Source: Microplitis mediator (Eukaryota; Arthropoda; Insecta; Hymenoptera; Braconidae). Taken from it: a DNA stretch of 64,000 nt. Where the stretch lies: NCBI RefSeq assembly GCF_029852145.1, contig NC_079974.1, forward strand, positions 21,988,082-22,052,081. The letters run 5' to 3'. Positions 1 to 10,736 of this stretch are shown here, in pieces (positions within the stretch are counted from its first letter, which is position 1; each line of letters begins with the position of its first letter). The notes beneath the pieces were generated by a model. It saw only the letters and a list, made by a program, of their open reading frames with translations. It did not search any database and had not been told where the DNA came from. The translations under genes were made by a program, and so were the position numbers.

Positions 1-829
1 TACGATTTCCCAAAATCATATTTTTTTCGTATACTTTTTTTTTAAAAATAATCATAACCCATTTTATTAATTAATTATTAAGAAAAATGTTAATGTGATA
101 CACAAGTAAAAATTTTTTTTCAAATTTTATTTTTTAAAACATGCAGCAAGAGTTCAGTTAAAATCGCTAATTTTTTTTTTAATTTGAAAATTACCGCGAA
201 ATTTAAAAGATGATTTTTTTTTTAATTTTTCGCGGTCCTTAAAAAATGTAACCCAATTTCTGCATATTTGTCATATATTTTATCAAAACGAGCCTTGCCA
301 GAGACCTCATTATTTTTAAATAAAAAACTTAACATTTTCAAAAGTTCCATAACTCAAAAAACGTTTTTATAATTTTTGATTCGCGTAAATAATAATAATC
401 TCACCCGCCAAATTCAAATCTCGTAAATTAACAATAAGAAATCTCGTATAATATCATTACTAAATAAAGAAAAATTTAATTATTTTGAAACGGGATAAAA
501 AAATTAATTTGAACAGAGCATTTTTTTTGAGCCTCAAGTTATATAAGTGATAAAATAAAAATCAGTTACTGTATATAATGATAATTAATAGTACTATTTA
601 AATGAACGGACAAAAAAATCCCAACTAATTTTCGTTGCAGGCACAATAGTAAATGGCGACTAATTCGCTATAAATACTGATATAAAAAATACTGACGTCT
701 TCAATAAGTTATTTCAATTTGACGTCTGATTATTATCATACTTATTTATATATATAATAATAATAACAATTATTGTCTATTCATCGCACAACAATTACAC
801 AAAAATATTATCTGTCCTTATAAAAGAAT
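1..829. other. AT-rich flank, no gene seen
   Basis: No splice acceptor followed by an open finger-coding frame and no other coding signal is visible on either strand. It lies downstream of the last exon of the array. Confidence 0.5.
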
Positions 830-939
830 CCTGATTAAAAACTCCGATTGAAACCGCTGAATTCCGATTGGTTCCGATTGAAATCCGATAGACTTTCAAT
901 TAGAATTCATTGGTTTCAATCGGAGTTTTTAATCAAGGG
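830..939. mobile_element. Short hairpin element (MITE-like)
   Basis: The ends are inverted copies of about 24 bases (CCTGATTAAAAACTCCGATT and its complement AATCGGAGTTTTTAATCA near 917-935). A diverged relative with the same ends lies at 54877-55002. No coding capacity. The outer right end abuts the larger foldback at 943. Confidence 0.6.
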
Positions 940-942
940 AGT

Positions 943-1916
943 AAATTTTCTCAGACGCCCCGTAAAAAACTTTTTTTTAGTGAAAAAATACGTGGGGAAT
1001 TTATTTTTTTTTTTTTTAAGTAAAAAGAACACGTGCCTCAGAACGATCGATGTTCATTTTTCGATACAGTCGCGGTTTTTTTTAAATATCTCATGAAATA
1101 TGCAGATTGAAGGAAAAAATCATAGGAACAATTTTGTAGGAAATTAAATTCTTGACAAAAAAGGTCATGTTTATTTTTTCTATAAAATGTGTATTTACGA
1201 AGATATTTTGAAAAAAATTTTTTTTAGATCTTATGAATTGAACATTTTAAGGATTACAAATATTGAAAATAAAATTTTTTTAAGTATAGGGTAGAAGTAC
1301 CGTTTTTGGCCATTTTAGGGCCAGTTTTGGACACTTGAAAAATTTAAATAAAATGGTTTTTAAAATACGCAATACCATAATTAATTTTTTTAACTTCTTC
1401 AGAGATACTTTTATCCCACAATTAAAAGGGAAATTTTATTTTACACTTTTTCATTAATTAAAATAAAGGATTAAATGTCCAAAAATGGAGCAGTGGCCAC
1501 AAATGGTAGATCTACCCTATGGAAACTATATCAAGTATTTATGATTGATATGTTACAAGTTACAAAGTTGTCTATATTTAAGAAAAAACTTTATTTTTTA
1601 CATTCGTAATCCTTTAAATGCTCAATTGATAAAATCTAAAAAGTTTTTTCAAAATATCTTCGTAAATACACATTTTATAAAAAAAATGAATACGATCTTT
1701 TTTGTCAAGAATTTAATTTCCTACAAAATTGTTCCTATGGTTTTTTCCTTTAATCTGCATATTTCATGAGATATTTAAAAAAAACTTCAACTGTATCGAA
1801 AAGTGAACTTTGATCGTCCTGAGGCACGTGTTCTTTTTACTTAAAAAAATAAAACCAAATTCTCCACTCATTTTTTCACTTAAAAAAAACTTCTTATGGG
1901 GCGCCTGAGAAAATTT
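943..1916. mobile_element. Near-kilobase foldback element
   Basis: Two long inverted arms, about 943-1285 and 1521-1916, match closely along their length: for example AAATTTTCTCAGACGCCCC at the left end and GGGGCGCCTGAGAAAATTT at the right, and AAAGAACACGTGCCTCAG against CTGAGGCACGTGTTCTTT. The unpaired middle holds a second element. The short open frames here are by-products of the arms. Behaves like a foldback DNA transposon remnant. Confidence 0.75.
1286..1521. mobile_element. Inverted-repeat element nested in the foldback loop
   Basis: The ends are TAGGGTAGAAGTACCGTTTTTGG and, inverted, CCACAAATGGTAGATCTACCCTA. It sits exactly where the arms of the surrounding foldback stop, so it either inserted into the loop or forms the core of a compound element. 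Confidence 0.55.
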
Positions 1917-1929
1917 AATTTTTAATGAC

Positions 1930-2943
1930 CACCCTAGTATATATATATAAGTAAATTTTCCAGAAAATGCTCTTTTAATCTTTCACACTCATACTTATAT
2001 TTATTTATAAGGCCGCTTTCAAATTATCTACCCAACTTTTAACACTCACTTAATAAAACGCGGGACCGCGATTTAAAAATATATTTCGTTAGTAAAATAC
2101 TGGATTAAAAACTTGTAATCCAAATCTAAATTTTCAATAATTGTACAGATAATAAAAAATAATAAAATTTAATTCTTACAATTCAAATTTTTTTTTAAGT
2201 AAAAAAAAATCAAAGCACCCGTTTACAAATATCTAAACGATAGAAATATATACTATATATTTATCTATAATATTTTTTTACATACCCAACAAATTGTCCT
2301 TAGGCTCGGGTAAAAATAAAGGCCGTAAAAAAAATTAATCCACTCACTGTTACTCATTATTGTTATTTAAAATAATTATAAATATTCATAGATTATTTCC
2401 GGCTTGAGTATTTCGCGCGCAAAATCTGAGCATTCGATTATTCAAAAAAATTTTAACATTTTTGTTCGTTTATTTATATTTATATTTATATATTTTCATT
2501 TATTAGTTCAAGATAATAAATAAAAACAATAAAAATATATATTATATAAATATATAGAAATTTAAATGAGGTAGGTGTGTGCGTGTGTGTTAAGTGAAGC
2601 GATTTTTACCGAATAACGGTTGTTGTAGATACCGTAAAATTTTCTACGATGCTTCAAACCCAGATAAAAATCTATTTTTTTGTGGACGGTACGGAATTTA
2701 TAATTATTTTAAAAAATTTTTTAAAATATATAAGAAACAAAAAATTTATCAAACTAATTTTTATTTTTTTTTAATAATTATTTTACTTAATTATTAGAGA
2801 GTATAAAAAATATATGGAATATCTTCATAAATTAGTTTGATAAATTTTTGTAAAAATTTTTTTCCAATGACGTAACAGTGATATGATGACCGATGATGAT
2901 AATTATTATTATTATTATAATTTAGTAATTAAAATTACAAAAG
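1930..2943. other. AT-rich 3' flank with GT run and hairpin
   Basis: No gene seen. A short GTGTGT run lies near 2575-2590. An inverted repeat (ATTTATCAAACTAATTTTTAT near 2744-2765 and ATAAATTAGTTTGATAAAT near 2828-2846) sits about 100-200 bases past the stop codon of exon 1; it could be a small MITE or a structured 3' end of the last transcript. Confidence 0.4.
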
Positions 2944-3422
2944 TTAATCGCGCGAGCCCTGAGAAACTTCGTCGTAAGGCATCTTCTGGTGATGACGTTT
3001 GTAATGGACCGTAAGGTTACCGCGCTGACGGGCTTTGTAGGGACACTCGGGACACTGAAATGCCGGAGGTTTACCTCCGCACTCTACCGTCTCGTGTCGA
3101 CGCATTGTGCTCTTCCATCGGTAGCCTTTGCCGCAGAAACGGCACCGGAATTTACGCTGCTGCTCGTGGGGCAGCCCGACGTAGGTGAGGTCCCGCGGTT
3201 GCGGCAATACTTCAAAGGAATCTGGAAATATTACCTCGCGGGTTGAACGCTCACGTGTTATTGTTGTTGTTGTTGTCGTTGTACTTTCGCTGAAACTACC
3301 GTCGAGTGAACGGGTGCTGCGACTCTCGCTGCTTACTGTCGATCTTGTTTTCTTCATTGGAAATTTGCTGGTTCTGTTTCCGGTGTATTCGGAACGAAGA
3401 AGTGAAATTAGCGCACCCATTC
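2944..3422 (-). CDS. lola: lola alternative 3' exon 1: C2HC+C2H2 finger pair
   Basis: Lies furthest downstream in the array. The acceptor TTGTTACAG precedes 3422; 158 residues follow. A Ser/Thr-rich leader with a run of seven threonines (residues 47-53) precedes finger 1 (C-x2-C-x12-H-x4-C, residues 93-114, RFCGKGYRWKSTMRRH) and finger 2 (123-144, PECPYKARQRGNLTVH). This pair is the closest in the window to known Drosophila Lola fingers (YRWKSTLRRHENVECGG type, recalled from the family). Sequence-specific DNA binding is expected. The shorter downstream ATG frames on the other strand are shadows. Confidence 0.9.
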
Positions 3423-3559
3423 CTGTAACAATTGCCCGGGCGAAAAAAAAAATATATTTAAAAAAAATCATAAAATAATAATTGTTTAAGTGAGGAATTA
3501 ATAAGGGGGGAAGTAACGGAAGAAATAAATTTATAACGTAATAATTAAGTTACGGGAAC

Positions 3560-3741
3560 ACTGAGAAAAATAATTCATTTTATAACAAAAAATTTATTAT
3601 TATTTTTTTTGTTATTTTAAATAAAATAAATGATTTGTTATTTTTAAATATTTTTAAAAATATTTTTTATCGGACAAACTTTTATTTTAAAATAAAATAA
3701 TTTATTTATAAATAATATTTGCAATAGACATTTTCTCAGTG
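3560..3741. mobile_element. MITE with CACTGAGAAAA ends
   Basis: The ends CACTGAGAAAAATAATTCATTTTA and, inverted, TTTTCTCAGTG bound a 180-base AT-rich stretch made of self-complementary TTTATT/AATAAA blocks. No open frame. Confidence 0.55.
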
Positions 3742-4172
3742 CGTGGGGACGTTGACAGGACCGACGATCACGATTATGTGCAGTCGATGATGATTGTTAT
3801 TTTTTTGTTGCAGGTAGAATGTAAAGAGGATTTAAATTATTTAATTAACGTAAATTATAAAAATATATTATTAATTAAATAATAATAATAATAAATAATA
3901 AATAATAAAACCCATAACCAACCCAACACAAATGATTCAGCCATAGCCCTTGGAGATGTGCATATATTTATATGTACCCATGAAATAATTTTAACCAATA
4001 TATGAAACAGTGTTTGCTTAAAGAAAGAGTTAATGAGAAATTGACATGTGAATTTAATTAAAACAAATTTTTTAAAAATTATGTACAAAAAAATTTGTTT
4101 TTTTTTTTTTACTGTCTCCACTTTTTACAAATTTTAGACCACAAACAAATATATATAAAATGTCTTTTTTTT

Positions 4173-4294
4173 CTACAAAACAAACATATGTTCTGTATTG
4201 ACTCCATGGGATGCGTCAATGCTTTCATTTTTTGTACTTCTCACTGCATTGATTGTACACAAAATTTTTTTTCTTGTTCCCCACTGTCCGATAC
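4173..4294 (-). CDS. Candidate non-finger terminal exon
   Basis: The acceptor TTTGTTTCAG has a good branch sequence (GTTACTGAC) upstream. In the array phase it is open for 39 residues to a TAG (starts IGQWGTRKKIL, ends HMFVL). Alternatively, in phase 0 it continues the candidate exon at 4351-4452 for 17 residues to TGA at 4241. No domain recognised. It may be a non-finger Lola end or belong to a small nested gene. Confidence 0.3.
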
Positions 4295-4350
4295 CTGAAA
4301 CAAAACATACAAAGAGTGTCAGTAACTGTTCCAATTTAAAATAAATTTAC

Positions 4351-4452
4351 CAGACCAGTTACTTCTTCTTTAAACTGAATTTTAAATTTTCTTGTGTCAA
4401 TGCAGTTCCTTTTTAACCATTGCCTGGTTTCTTCTTTTGATATCAATGTAAA
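4351..4452 (-). CDS. Candidate internal exon of unknown gene
   Basis: It is bounded by an acceptor (TTGTTTCAG) and a donor (CTG|GTAAAT) and is open in phase 0 for 34 codons with ordinary coding composition (SKEETRQWLKRNCIDT, then KFKIQFKEEVTGL). Read in the array phase it stops after 18 codons, so it is not a standard array member. No family recognised; upstream partner exons are not seen. Confidence 0.3.
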
Positions 4453-4975
4453 CTGAAACAAAAACAATAGACCAACCAAAACAAACAAAGTATAAATAAA
4501 AATTAACTATATATTTATTTTAATTAAATACTTTATTTACTATTAATGTATAATGCGACTTTTATTAATAAACAAATTATATAAAAGTTAATTCATTGCA
4601 ATCGAAATACAGCTTCCAAAAGCTAATTTATAATAATCGATAATTTTGACACACCGGTTACAATTTAATTAATTAAATTATTATTAATTGTCTTTTTTAG
4701 TAAAAAAAAAAATATTTATTATCATTTGATGTTTCATTTAATTAACATATTTTTAATATTCCCTGTACACTTCAATACTCATATATTACTTCCACAGTAT
4801 TTAAAATATAAATTATAAATTATTTGTTAGAGAATTGACATTTTTGTACTGTATCGTCATTGAATGTTCATGCAGAAACTAAACCTCTGGCATCAAATGA
4901 TAATAAAATTTATACATACAAATATATATATAGAAATGTCATATTTATTGTATAAATTTCAATAAATAAACGAAA

Positions 4976-5196
4976 TTAATATTTATGTTTAGTAAGAATA
5001 TGACCATTAAGATTAAATTTCCTTTTCGAACTAAAGCGGCAATACGGGCAGTGAAATTGTGGAGGCTGACCGCATTCCAATTTCAAGTGACGTCTCAATG
5101 ACGACGAACTCGCGTATATTTTTGAACATTTGTAACAAGCATATCCTTGATCATTACCGTAGGATACGGCTCCGCTTCTTCTTCTTCTTCTTCGCC
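4976..5196 (-). CDS. lola: lola alternative 3' exon 2: C2HC+C2H2 pair
   Basis: 72 residues after the acceptor ATTTTTCAG. A six-arginine run opens the exon and comes from a GAA trinucleotide repeat. Finger 1 spans residues 20-41 (YKCSKIYASSSSLRRH) and finger 2 residues 49-70 (PYCRFSSKRKFNLNGH), then it stops two residues after the last histidine. The serine-rich helix of finger 1 is unlike its neighbours. No internal ATG-led gene is needed; the frame is open back through the splice site. Confidence 0.85.
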
Positions 5197-5431
5197 CTGA
5201 AAAATATCAACAGTAATAATTAATAAATTGGAAAAATAAATTTAAAAAAAGCAAACAATTAGAGTCGTTAAAAAAATTCCACTAAAATATCAAGTCTACT
5301 ATACATATGTATATACTCTCAAAATTCTTTTTCAAACCCGTTTATAATCTATAAATAAACTAGTACTACTGTTAAAATATTGTCATTTTTATTAAATTTA
5401 ATATAAATACAATATTCAGGAAAATAAATAA

Positions 5432-5601
5432 TCATCGATTGGCATCATGGAGCAATTTGAACTCAATTTGTCTTATAAATTCTTGGTTGCCACAGCTAAA
5501 AAGTACTGGCCAACATTCAGGACTTTCTCTTACGTGACGATGCAGTGACTTCCTCCATTTGTATGATTTTGAACACGCGATACACATATTTTTCCTATTA
5601 C
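5432..5601 (-). CDS. lola: lola alternative 3' exon 3: one finger, second degenerated
   Basis: 55 residues after acceptor TATTTTACAG. Finger 1 is intact in its Cys and His positions (C6, C9, H22, C29; SKSYKWRKSLHRH), with a longer H-x6-C end. Where finger 2 should be, only single Cys and His residues remain (C36, H51), so no second zinc site can form. The reading frame is nevertheless open. Either a decaying exon or a single-finger isoform. Confidence 0.7.
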
Positions 5602-5805
5602 CTGTAAAATAATAAATAAATTTAAAAAAATTAAATACATATTTTATAATAAAACATAAATATATACATATAAATTTGCATGTAAAAGAATTATATTTAT
5701 TTAGAAGTTCACGTAGAAATGAAGAAATGAAAATAAAACATGCAAGTGACGAAATATTGAAATTTTCTTTTTTATTAAATATGTAATTTATTTATTTATA
5801 TATTT

Positions 5806-6014
5806 TTATAATTGTTGAGAATGCATTTTGCGAATATGTTTCAATAAATTGCAGTGTAATTTCATTTTTGTCGGACAAAATGGACACTGGTATTTAGGAA
5901 GCTGCCCACATTCTTCCCTCATATGTCTCAGCAATGATTGACTCCATCGATATAATTTTCCACATCTGTTACAAGTATATACTCTTGTTTTTTCTTTAAC
6001 GCGCAACGCAAAAC
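5806..6014 (-). CDS. lola: lola alternative 3' exon 4: C2HC+C2H2 pair
   Basis: 68 residues after acceptor TTTTCAG. Finger 1 C14, C17, H30, C35 (GKLYRWSQSLLRH), finger 2 C43, C46, H59, H64 (PTKMKLHCNLLKH), then a four-residue tail SQQL. Very short leader of 13 residues. An AATAAA on the minus strand lies just past the stop (TTTATT at 5771-5776). Confidence 0.88.
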
Positions 6015-6130
6015 CTGAAAAAAAAAAATTTTTAATATTCCGTTAGTAAAATTTTGTAACTTTTTCAGGTTAAAAACAAACTACCAATAGGATAAACAAA
6101 ATGAAACAAAGCTATGTACAAAAAAAGTAA

Positions 6131-6321
6131 TTATTGTTTATTTATAATTTGAACATTTCCGTGATAATTTTTCAGGTGATTAATCAAATTAGACTTCATC
6201 GGAATAATCACTTGACAAACAGGACACCGGTACAATAACCGTCCGCATTGTTTACGAACATGCCGATTTAATGCGACTCTTGATGGAAATTCTGTCCTGC
6301 ATTCGCTGCAAATATATGCAC
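6131..6321 (-). CDS. lola: lola alternative 3' exon 5: C2HC+C2H2 pair
   Basis: 62 residues, the leader being only three before the first cysteine (C4, C7, H20, C25; RTEFPSRVALNRH). Finger 2 is C32, C35, H48, H53 (QVIIPMKSNLINH), with a 9-residue tail. The inter-finger linker GRLLYR is shorter than the usual GQxPxF. Acceptor TTTGGTTTCAG. Confidence 0.87.
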
Positions 6322-6491
6322 CTGAAACCAAAATTTAATAATTAATTACTGTCTGAAATTAGTTTCAAAAAATCAAACCATTGTTTAAAAACAAAGCGGA
6401 TATTTTTGATAGTTAGTACGGAAAAAAGACTGAAAACAATTAAGAGTCAATTTTTATTATTAATTTTTTTGAGCTATAAAATTACACAAAT

Positions 6492-6721
6492 CTAGTGCCA
6501 GCGAAATTGGGACCTCGCACGACTTTTTTGTTTAATTCTAATCCTAAAGTCTTGGTTATGTTTATTTTTCAAGTGTCGTATTAAATTATTTTTGAGGTTA
6601 AACAAGTGGGGGCAGTAAGGACACGCGAAGGGATTTTTCCCGCATTCTTCACGGATGTGTCGCTGCAAGGATTTGCTCCATTTGAAGGTCTTGACGCAGT
6701 TCGAACAATGAAATAGGGCCT
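6492..6721 (-). CDS. lola: lola alternative 3' exon 6: C2HC+C2H2 pair with basic tail
   Basis: 75 residues from acceptor TTTTGTTTCAG, with the branch sequence TTACTAACAAG 20-odd bases upstream. Finger 1 C5, C8, H21, C26 (VKTFKWSKSLQRH), finger 2 C33, C36, H49, H54 (PHLFNLKNNLIRH), followed by a 21-residue basic tail rich in Arg, Lys and Gln that may add DNA contacts or a nuclear signal. No in-frame ATG early in the exon, as expected for a spliced terminal exon. Confidence 0.88.
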
Positions 6722-7045
6722 CTGAAACAAAACAATGTTCTTGTTAGTAAATTATATAAGTCAACTAAAGTAAAAAAAAAAAATTTACATGAACAATTAC
6801 ATAAACAACAAGATTCACATAAACAATATTTATACTAAATAATTCAGTATATCACAGGAATTTTGATTACATTGTATTTCTTTATTAATGCAGTTACGAA
6901 AATACATGAGTTTACAAACGCTAAAAGCAATAAAACTTTTTTTACTTTTTAAGTTGATTTATTTTTTAAAAGTAGATACGATTGTTTGGTTTAAAATAAA
7001 TGAGTTCGCTAGCACTAGGAACAACTGAGATCCTTTGTAAACTTG

Positions 7046-7198
7046 TCCCAGAAAGAGAATGAACTTCGAATCGCCCCCACTACCGATTATTTCTACTCTG
7101 CGCACGCGCAGAGAAAAGTGGGGGAATATTTGGTACACAGAAGACCCAGAGTGGGAGTAAAAACCGAAAACACCCGAGGTACACTCTCTTGCTGGGAA
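7046..7198. mobile_element. MITE, copy 1 (partner at 56801)
   Basis: The ends TCCCAGAAAGAGAATG and, inverted, CACTCTCTTGCTGGGA form a terminal inverted repeat. Inside is a GC-rich perfect palindrome CTCTGCGCACGCGCAGAG. A diverged copy in opposite orientation lies at 56801-56950. Confidence 0.6.
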
Positions 7199-7425
7199 AA
7201 TTTAAGTGTTGTTTTACATTAACACAAATTTAAAAGATTATGTAGTATATAATTGACAGCACATTAGGATAAGTGTGGATTAATAATAAAAAAAAATGAA
7301 ATCAACGAGAACCTGAAAATAAATTAGTGGCACAAGAGACGATAGCTAGGATATAAGGCAGTTGTTTAATTTATTTAAGGGCCGTTGGAGAGGAACAAAA
7401 CTTGTTGAACTCGACGTGGTATTAA

Positions 7426-7637
7426 TTAATGCGTCGACGAGGGAATTTTAAAATGCTGCTCCGCCTGATGCGCCTGGAGTATGAACGCCTTGAAGGCCGC
7501 GAACGGGCAGAGTGTGCACTTGAATTGTGGCGGTTCGCACTTATGTTTCAAGTAGTTGCTCCACATTTTGTAGAACTTGCTGCACTTGGTGCAAGTGTAG
7601 CCGAGCATTTGATCGCCCATGTACATCTTGCGATAGG
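7426..7637 (-). CDS. lola: lola alternative 3' exon 7: finger pair with short H-x-C finger 1
   Basis: 69 residues from acceptor TTTGGTTCCAG. Finger 1 (C15, C18, H31, C33; SKFYKMWSNYLKHKC) has only one residue between His and the last Cys instead of four, a three-residue deletion shared with exon 38. Finger 2 is C40, C43, H56, H61 (PFAAFKAFILQAH), unusually hydrophobic in the helix. Codon use is more GC-rich than neighbours. Confidence 0.85.
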
Positions 7638-8065
7638 CTGGAACCAAAACAAAAACAAACGTCTATTAATCCGTCACACAAATCGTCTCAAGGATCAGCA
7701 GGTAAATTTTTCCAAACAAATCATAGCCAGACGGTTCACATGAAAAAATAAATTATTGTTTTAAAATTAACTTTTTATATTAACCTTAATAAATAAATAT
7801 CTTAAAAACACAGTTATTCAAAAAAAGCACTCTTACAAGCATTTATTTATTTAATTTTTATTTATAGCGAAGCCACTACACGACAATTATAAACTCATTC
7901 AGTATTTAGGTCTCCACTAAAATATAATTATTCAATTAAACCATTAATCGGTTTTATCCTTAATATTTATTATTGAAAATTGAATTCAAAGTTTAATCAA
8001 TTAAAATGTTATAGATTATATATGTTAATTAAAATTGAAAAAAAAACCCATTATTATAAATTGTT

Positions 8066-9489
8066 TTATATTTTTTCTTTAATATTTTTGCCCTTAAGAT
8101 AATTCTTAAGTTCTTCTTCCTCAGAAGAGAAAATTTCATCTTCTTCGTCATCTTCGCCATCATCATCATCATCGGCGGTTATTTCTTCAGCCTCAATTTT
8201 GCCCTGCATCTTCTTGAACCGGATGTTTCTCTGATGTCTCGGAGACTTTACGTGTCTCAAGAAGTTACTCTTGTACCCACTACGGAATCCACAGAGACTG
8301 CAGACATAACGCCGCTTGTTTCTGGATCCGCACTGAATAGTGCGATGACGTGACAAAGAAGAGGCCCAATGATAGCGACGACCGCAGTCCCAGCAGGTGT
8401 ATATTCCATCAGCAGATTTATATTTTGCCATAACGCGCTCGTATTTGCTTGAACCGGCTGGTTTTTTCTCCATCTTAATTTTCTTGCTGCCCGGCTCTTC
8501 ATCCTCATCATCATCTGCTCGCTCGGCTGATTTTTTCAGCGCCATGATCTTCTCGCACTTCAATCTGTGGCGATTCAATGATGTAGTCCAAGAGTAAATG
8601 CTACCGCACAAATCGCATTGACACATCGTCGGCTTGCGTCTTCTGAACCCATATTTCCTGGGAACTCTCTTACGTTTCTTGCTCTCAAGTTTAACTTTGC
8701 TTTTGTCATCTTCCTGTTTTATTTCTTTAACTTCTTTCTTTATTTTCTCAACGTTTTTCTTATCATCGTCAACTTCCGTTTTGTAATCTTCAGCTTCTTT
8801 ATCATCATCTCCTACATCCCCGAATCCATCTCTGTCTCCATCATCATCATCTTCTTCTTCAACTATTTCTTCGAAATCTTCAATTATTTCTGCCAATTCT
8901 TTACGATTTCCATCAACAAATTGGTCATCATCAATTTCGTAGAAACTCAATTCTTCATACTCCAAATCTAATGATTCCTCATTAATAAACTCTGGCTCTG
9001 ATGATGCTTCCTCACCTATTCCTTGATTTGATGATTTTCCACTTTGAATCAATGATTTAACACTTTGAATGGTTGGCTTTCCCGGAATTAGTGATGTTCC
9101 ATGCGGTAGTGATTTTCCACCATGAGTTAATGATTTTACACTTTGAATTGTCGGTTTTCCTCTTTTAATCGATGACTTTCCACTTGGGCTTGATAATTTT
9201 CCACTTGGAATTGATGGTTTTCCGCTGTGAGCTGGTGATTTTCCACCTTGAGCTGACAATTTTCCACTTGGAGTTGACAATTTCCCACTTGGGGTTGACA
9301 ATTTTCCACTTGGAGTTGATAATTTTCCACTCGGAAGTGATTTTTTAATTGGAGTTGATAGTTTTCCACCTTGAGCTGATGATTTTCCACCTTGAGTTGA
9401 TGGTTTTCCAGCTTGCTTTAATTTTCCAGCTTGAATCAACGGTTTTCCACCTTGAATTGGTAATTTTCCAGCTTGTTTACCCTTCGGGC
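8066..9489 (-). CDS. lola: lola alternative 3' exon 8: large exon, GK repeats, three fingers
   Basis: The longest exon of the window, about 473 residues. Residues 1-165 are low-complexity repeats of the SGKLSTP kind with more than fifteen GK dipeptides; 170-290 are strongly acidic then Lys/Glu-rich. Finger A spans 291-311 (GSIYSWTTSLNRHRLKC), finger B 365-386 (GRRYHWASSLSRHRTIQC), finger C 396-418 (GFRSGYKSNFLRH). A second acidic stretch follows. A and B are both C2HC, C is C2H2. An acceptor TTTTGTTGCAG precedes 9489. The acidic regions suggest protein contacts, which is inference. Confidence 0.88.
8995..9480 (-). repeat. In-frame 21-base coding repeats of exon 8
   Basis: Units close to 21 bases (reading TTTTCCACTTGGAGTTGA on the + strand) are tandemly repeated, encoding the SGKLSTP heptad. 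Because the unit is a multiple of three, other frames stay open too, giving spurious frames on both strands. Confidence 0.8.
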
Positions 9490-9792
9490 CTGCAACAAAA
9501 CAATAAAAAATTAAAATATATGTCCAAAACAATGTTTTCAAACAAGCAAACAAACTTATGCTAATAAAAAATAATTAGGTTAGTGTAGAGAAAAAGAATA
9601 GGCAGTAAAAAAAGTCCCAGAGTGTAATACAAAAAAGCCATCACCAGAATAAAAGGGTAAAAAAAAACAATAACAACAACAAACAAATTTTTATTTAAAG
9701 CCCTTTTTAATTTATTCGTCGATTCGAATTTTAGCGCCAAATTTTACAGTAAAAAAATTATGTCCTAGAAATAAAAATAATTAGAAATAATT

Positions 9793-10235
9793 TTACGCAT
9801 CTTTTCTTATATGACCGTCCCCAATAATTTGGTGGACTGATTTCAGATGCCGGCGTACGCAAAATCGGTAATTGCTGTAAAAATTACACAGATCGCACCT
9901 GTACCTCGAGGCGCCCGAGGACTCATGGACATTTCGGACATGTCTGTCCATGTTTGCTTTGTACGTACTCTTGTACGCGCACAAATTACACGAATACTGC
10001 GAAGCCCGTGGGTTTATTTTGCAGCAAATTTTTACATGCCGCTTAAATATATTTTTAAATGGAAACATTTTCCTGCAAATTTTACAGAAATATCGTTTGC
10101 TGTATCCAGACACGCTGGGATTTACCAGCAGATTCCCTTCGTTTTTTGGCGCTGGCATCGTTTCCGGTTGCGTTGGTTGTTGCAACTGATCAAACACGCC
10201 ATATGCATTGTTTGCATAACTCACGTTCCAATTTT
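9793..10235 (-). CDS. lola: lola alternative 3' exon 9: three fingers
   Basis: 146 residues from acceptor TTTGTTTCAG. Finger 1 residues 50-71 ends in two Cys (FKRHVKICC) and is C2HC; finger 2 (82-103, AYKSTYKANMDRH) and finger 3 (113-134, NFYSNYRFCVRRH) are C2H2. The third finger looks like a duplicate of the second, with linker ESSGASRY. The leader is Gln/Pro-rich (QLQQPTQPE). Confidence 0.88.
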
Positions 10236-10363
10236 CTGAAACAAAATACAATAAATTATGTAGTATAAGTTCAAATATTTTTTTAAAAATAATCTCAAGA
10301 TTCTAAGCTGCGTTCTACTAAAAAAAAAATTAATTATAAAAATTAGTAAAAATTTATTTATTT

Positions 10364-10581
10364 TTACATAAAAATAGAATCTAGTACAGGATCTGAACCA
10401 AATTTATGTATTGAAACAATATGTCGCTGTAAGCTTGATTTTTGTGTAAAAGTGTAATTACAAAACTGACATGAGAATGCGCGTTTGCCCCCGCATTCAT
10501 ATTTCATATGTCGGCCCAAATTACAACGCAACGTGTAACCGCGTCCGCATCTCGGGCAAACAAAGCTCCCGGCATTGACAC
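10364..10581 (-). CDS. lola: lola alternative 3' exon 10: C2HC+C2H2 pair
   Basis: 71 residues from acceptor TCTGTCACCAG. Finger 1 C8, C11, H24, C29 (GRGYTLRCNLGRH), finger 2 C37, C40, H53, H58 (NYTFTQKSSLQRH). The double-glycine linker CGGKRAF and the FTQK helix are shared with exons 11 and 12, marking a local duplication trio. Hydrophobic tail DPVLDSIFM. Confidence 0.88.
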
Positions 10582-10736
10582 CTGGTGACAGAAAAAAATA
10601 ATGTATTAATAAGTGAAAAAAAATTATTTTTGAAAAAATGTTTGCCAATAAAAAGACCAAAATTATTTTGAATTTTGTTTATTAAAAAATACATTTTAAA
10701 AGTCTTGTTTATATTTTTGTTTGTTTGTATTCCAGG

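Noticed and set aside
848..1769. Open frames in the left foldback
   Set aside because: They lie in the two arms or hairpin of inverted repeats and have no coding character.
8618..8971. 117-residue plus-strand frame opposite exon 8
   Set aside because: It is antisense to the acidic and Lys/Glu region; its Phe/Ile/Asn run is the complement of GAA/GAT codons, not a gene.
9136..9390. 84-residue frame of QLQVEN-type repeats
   Set aside because: Second frame of the 21-base coding repeat of exon 8; repeats of three-multiple length keep other frames open.
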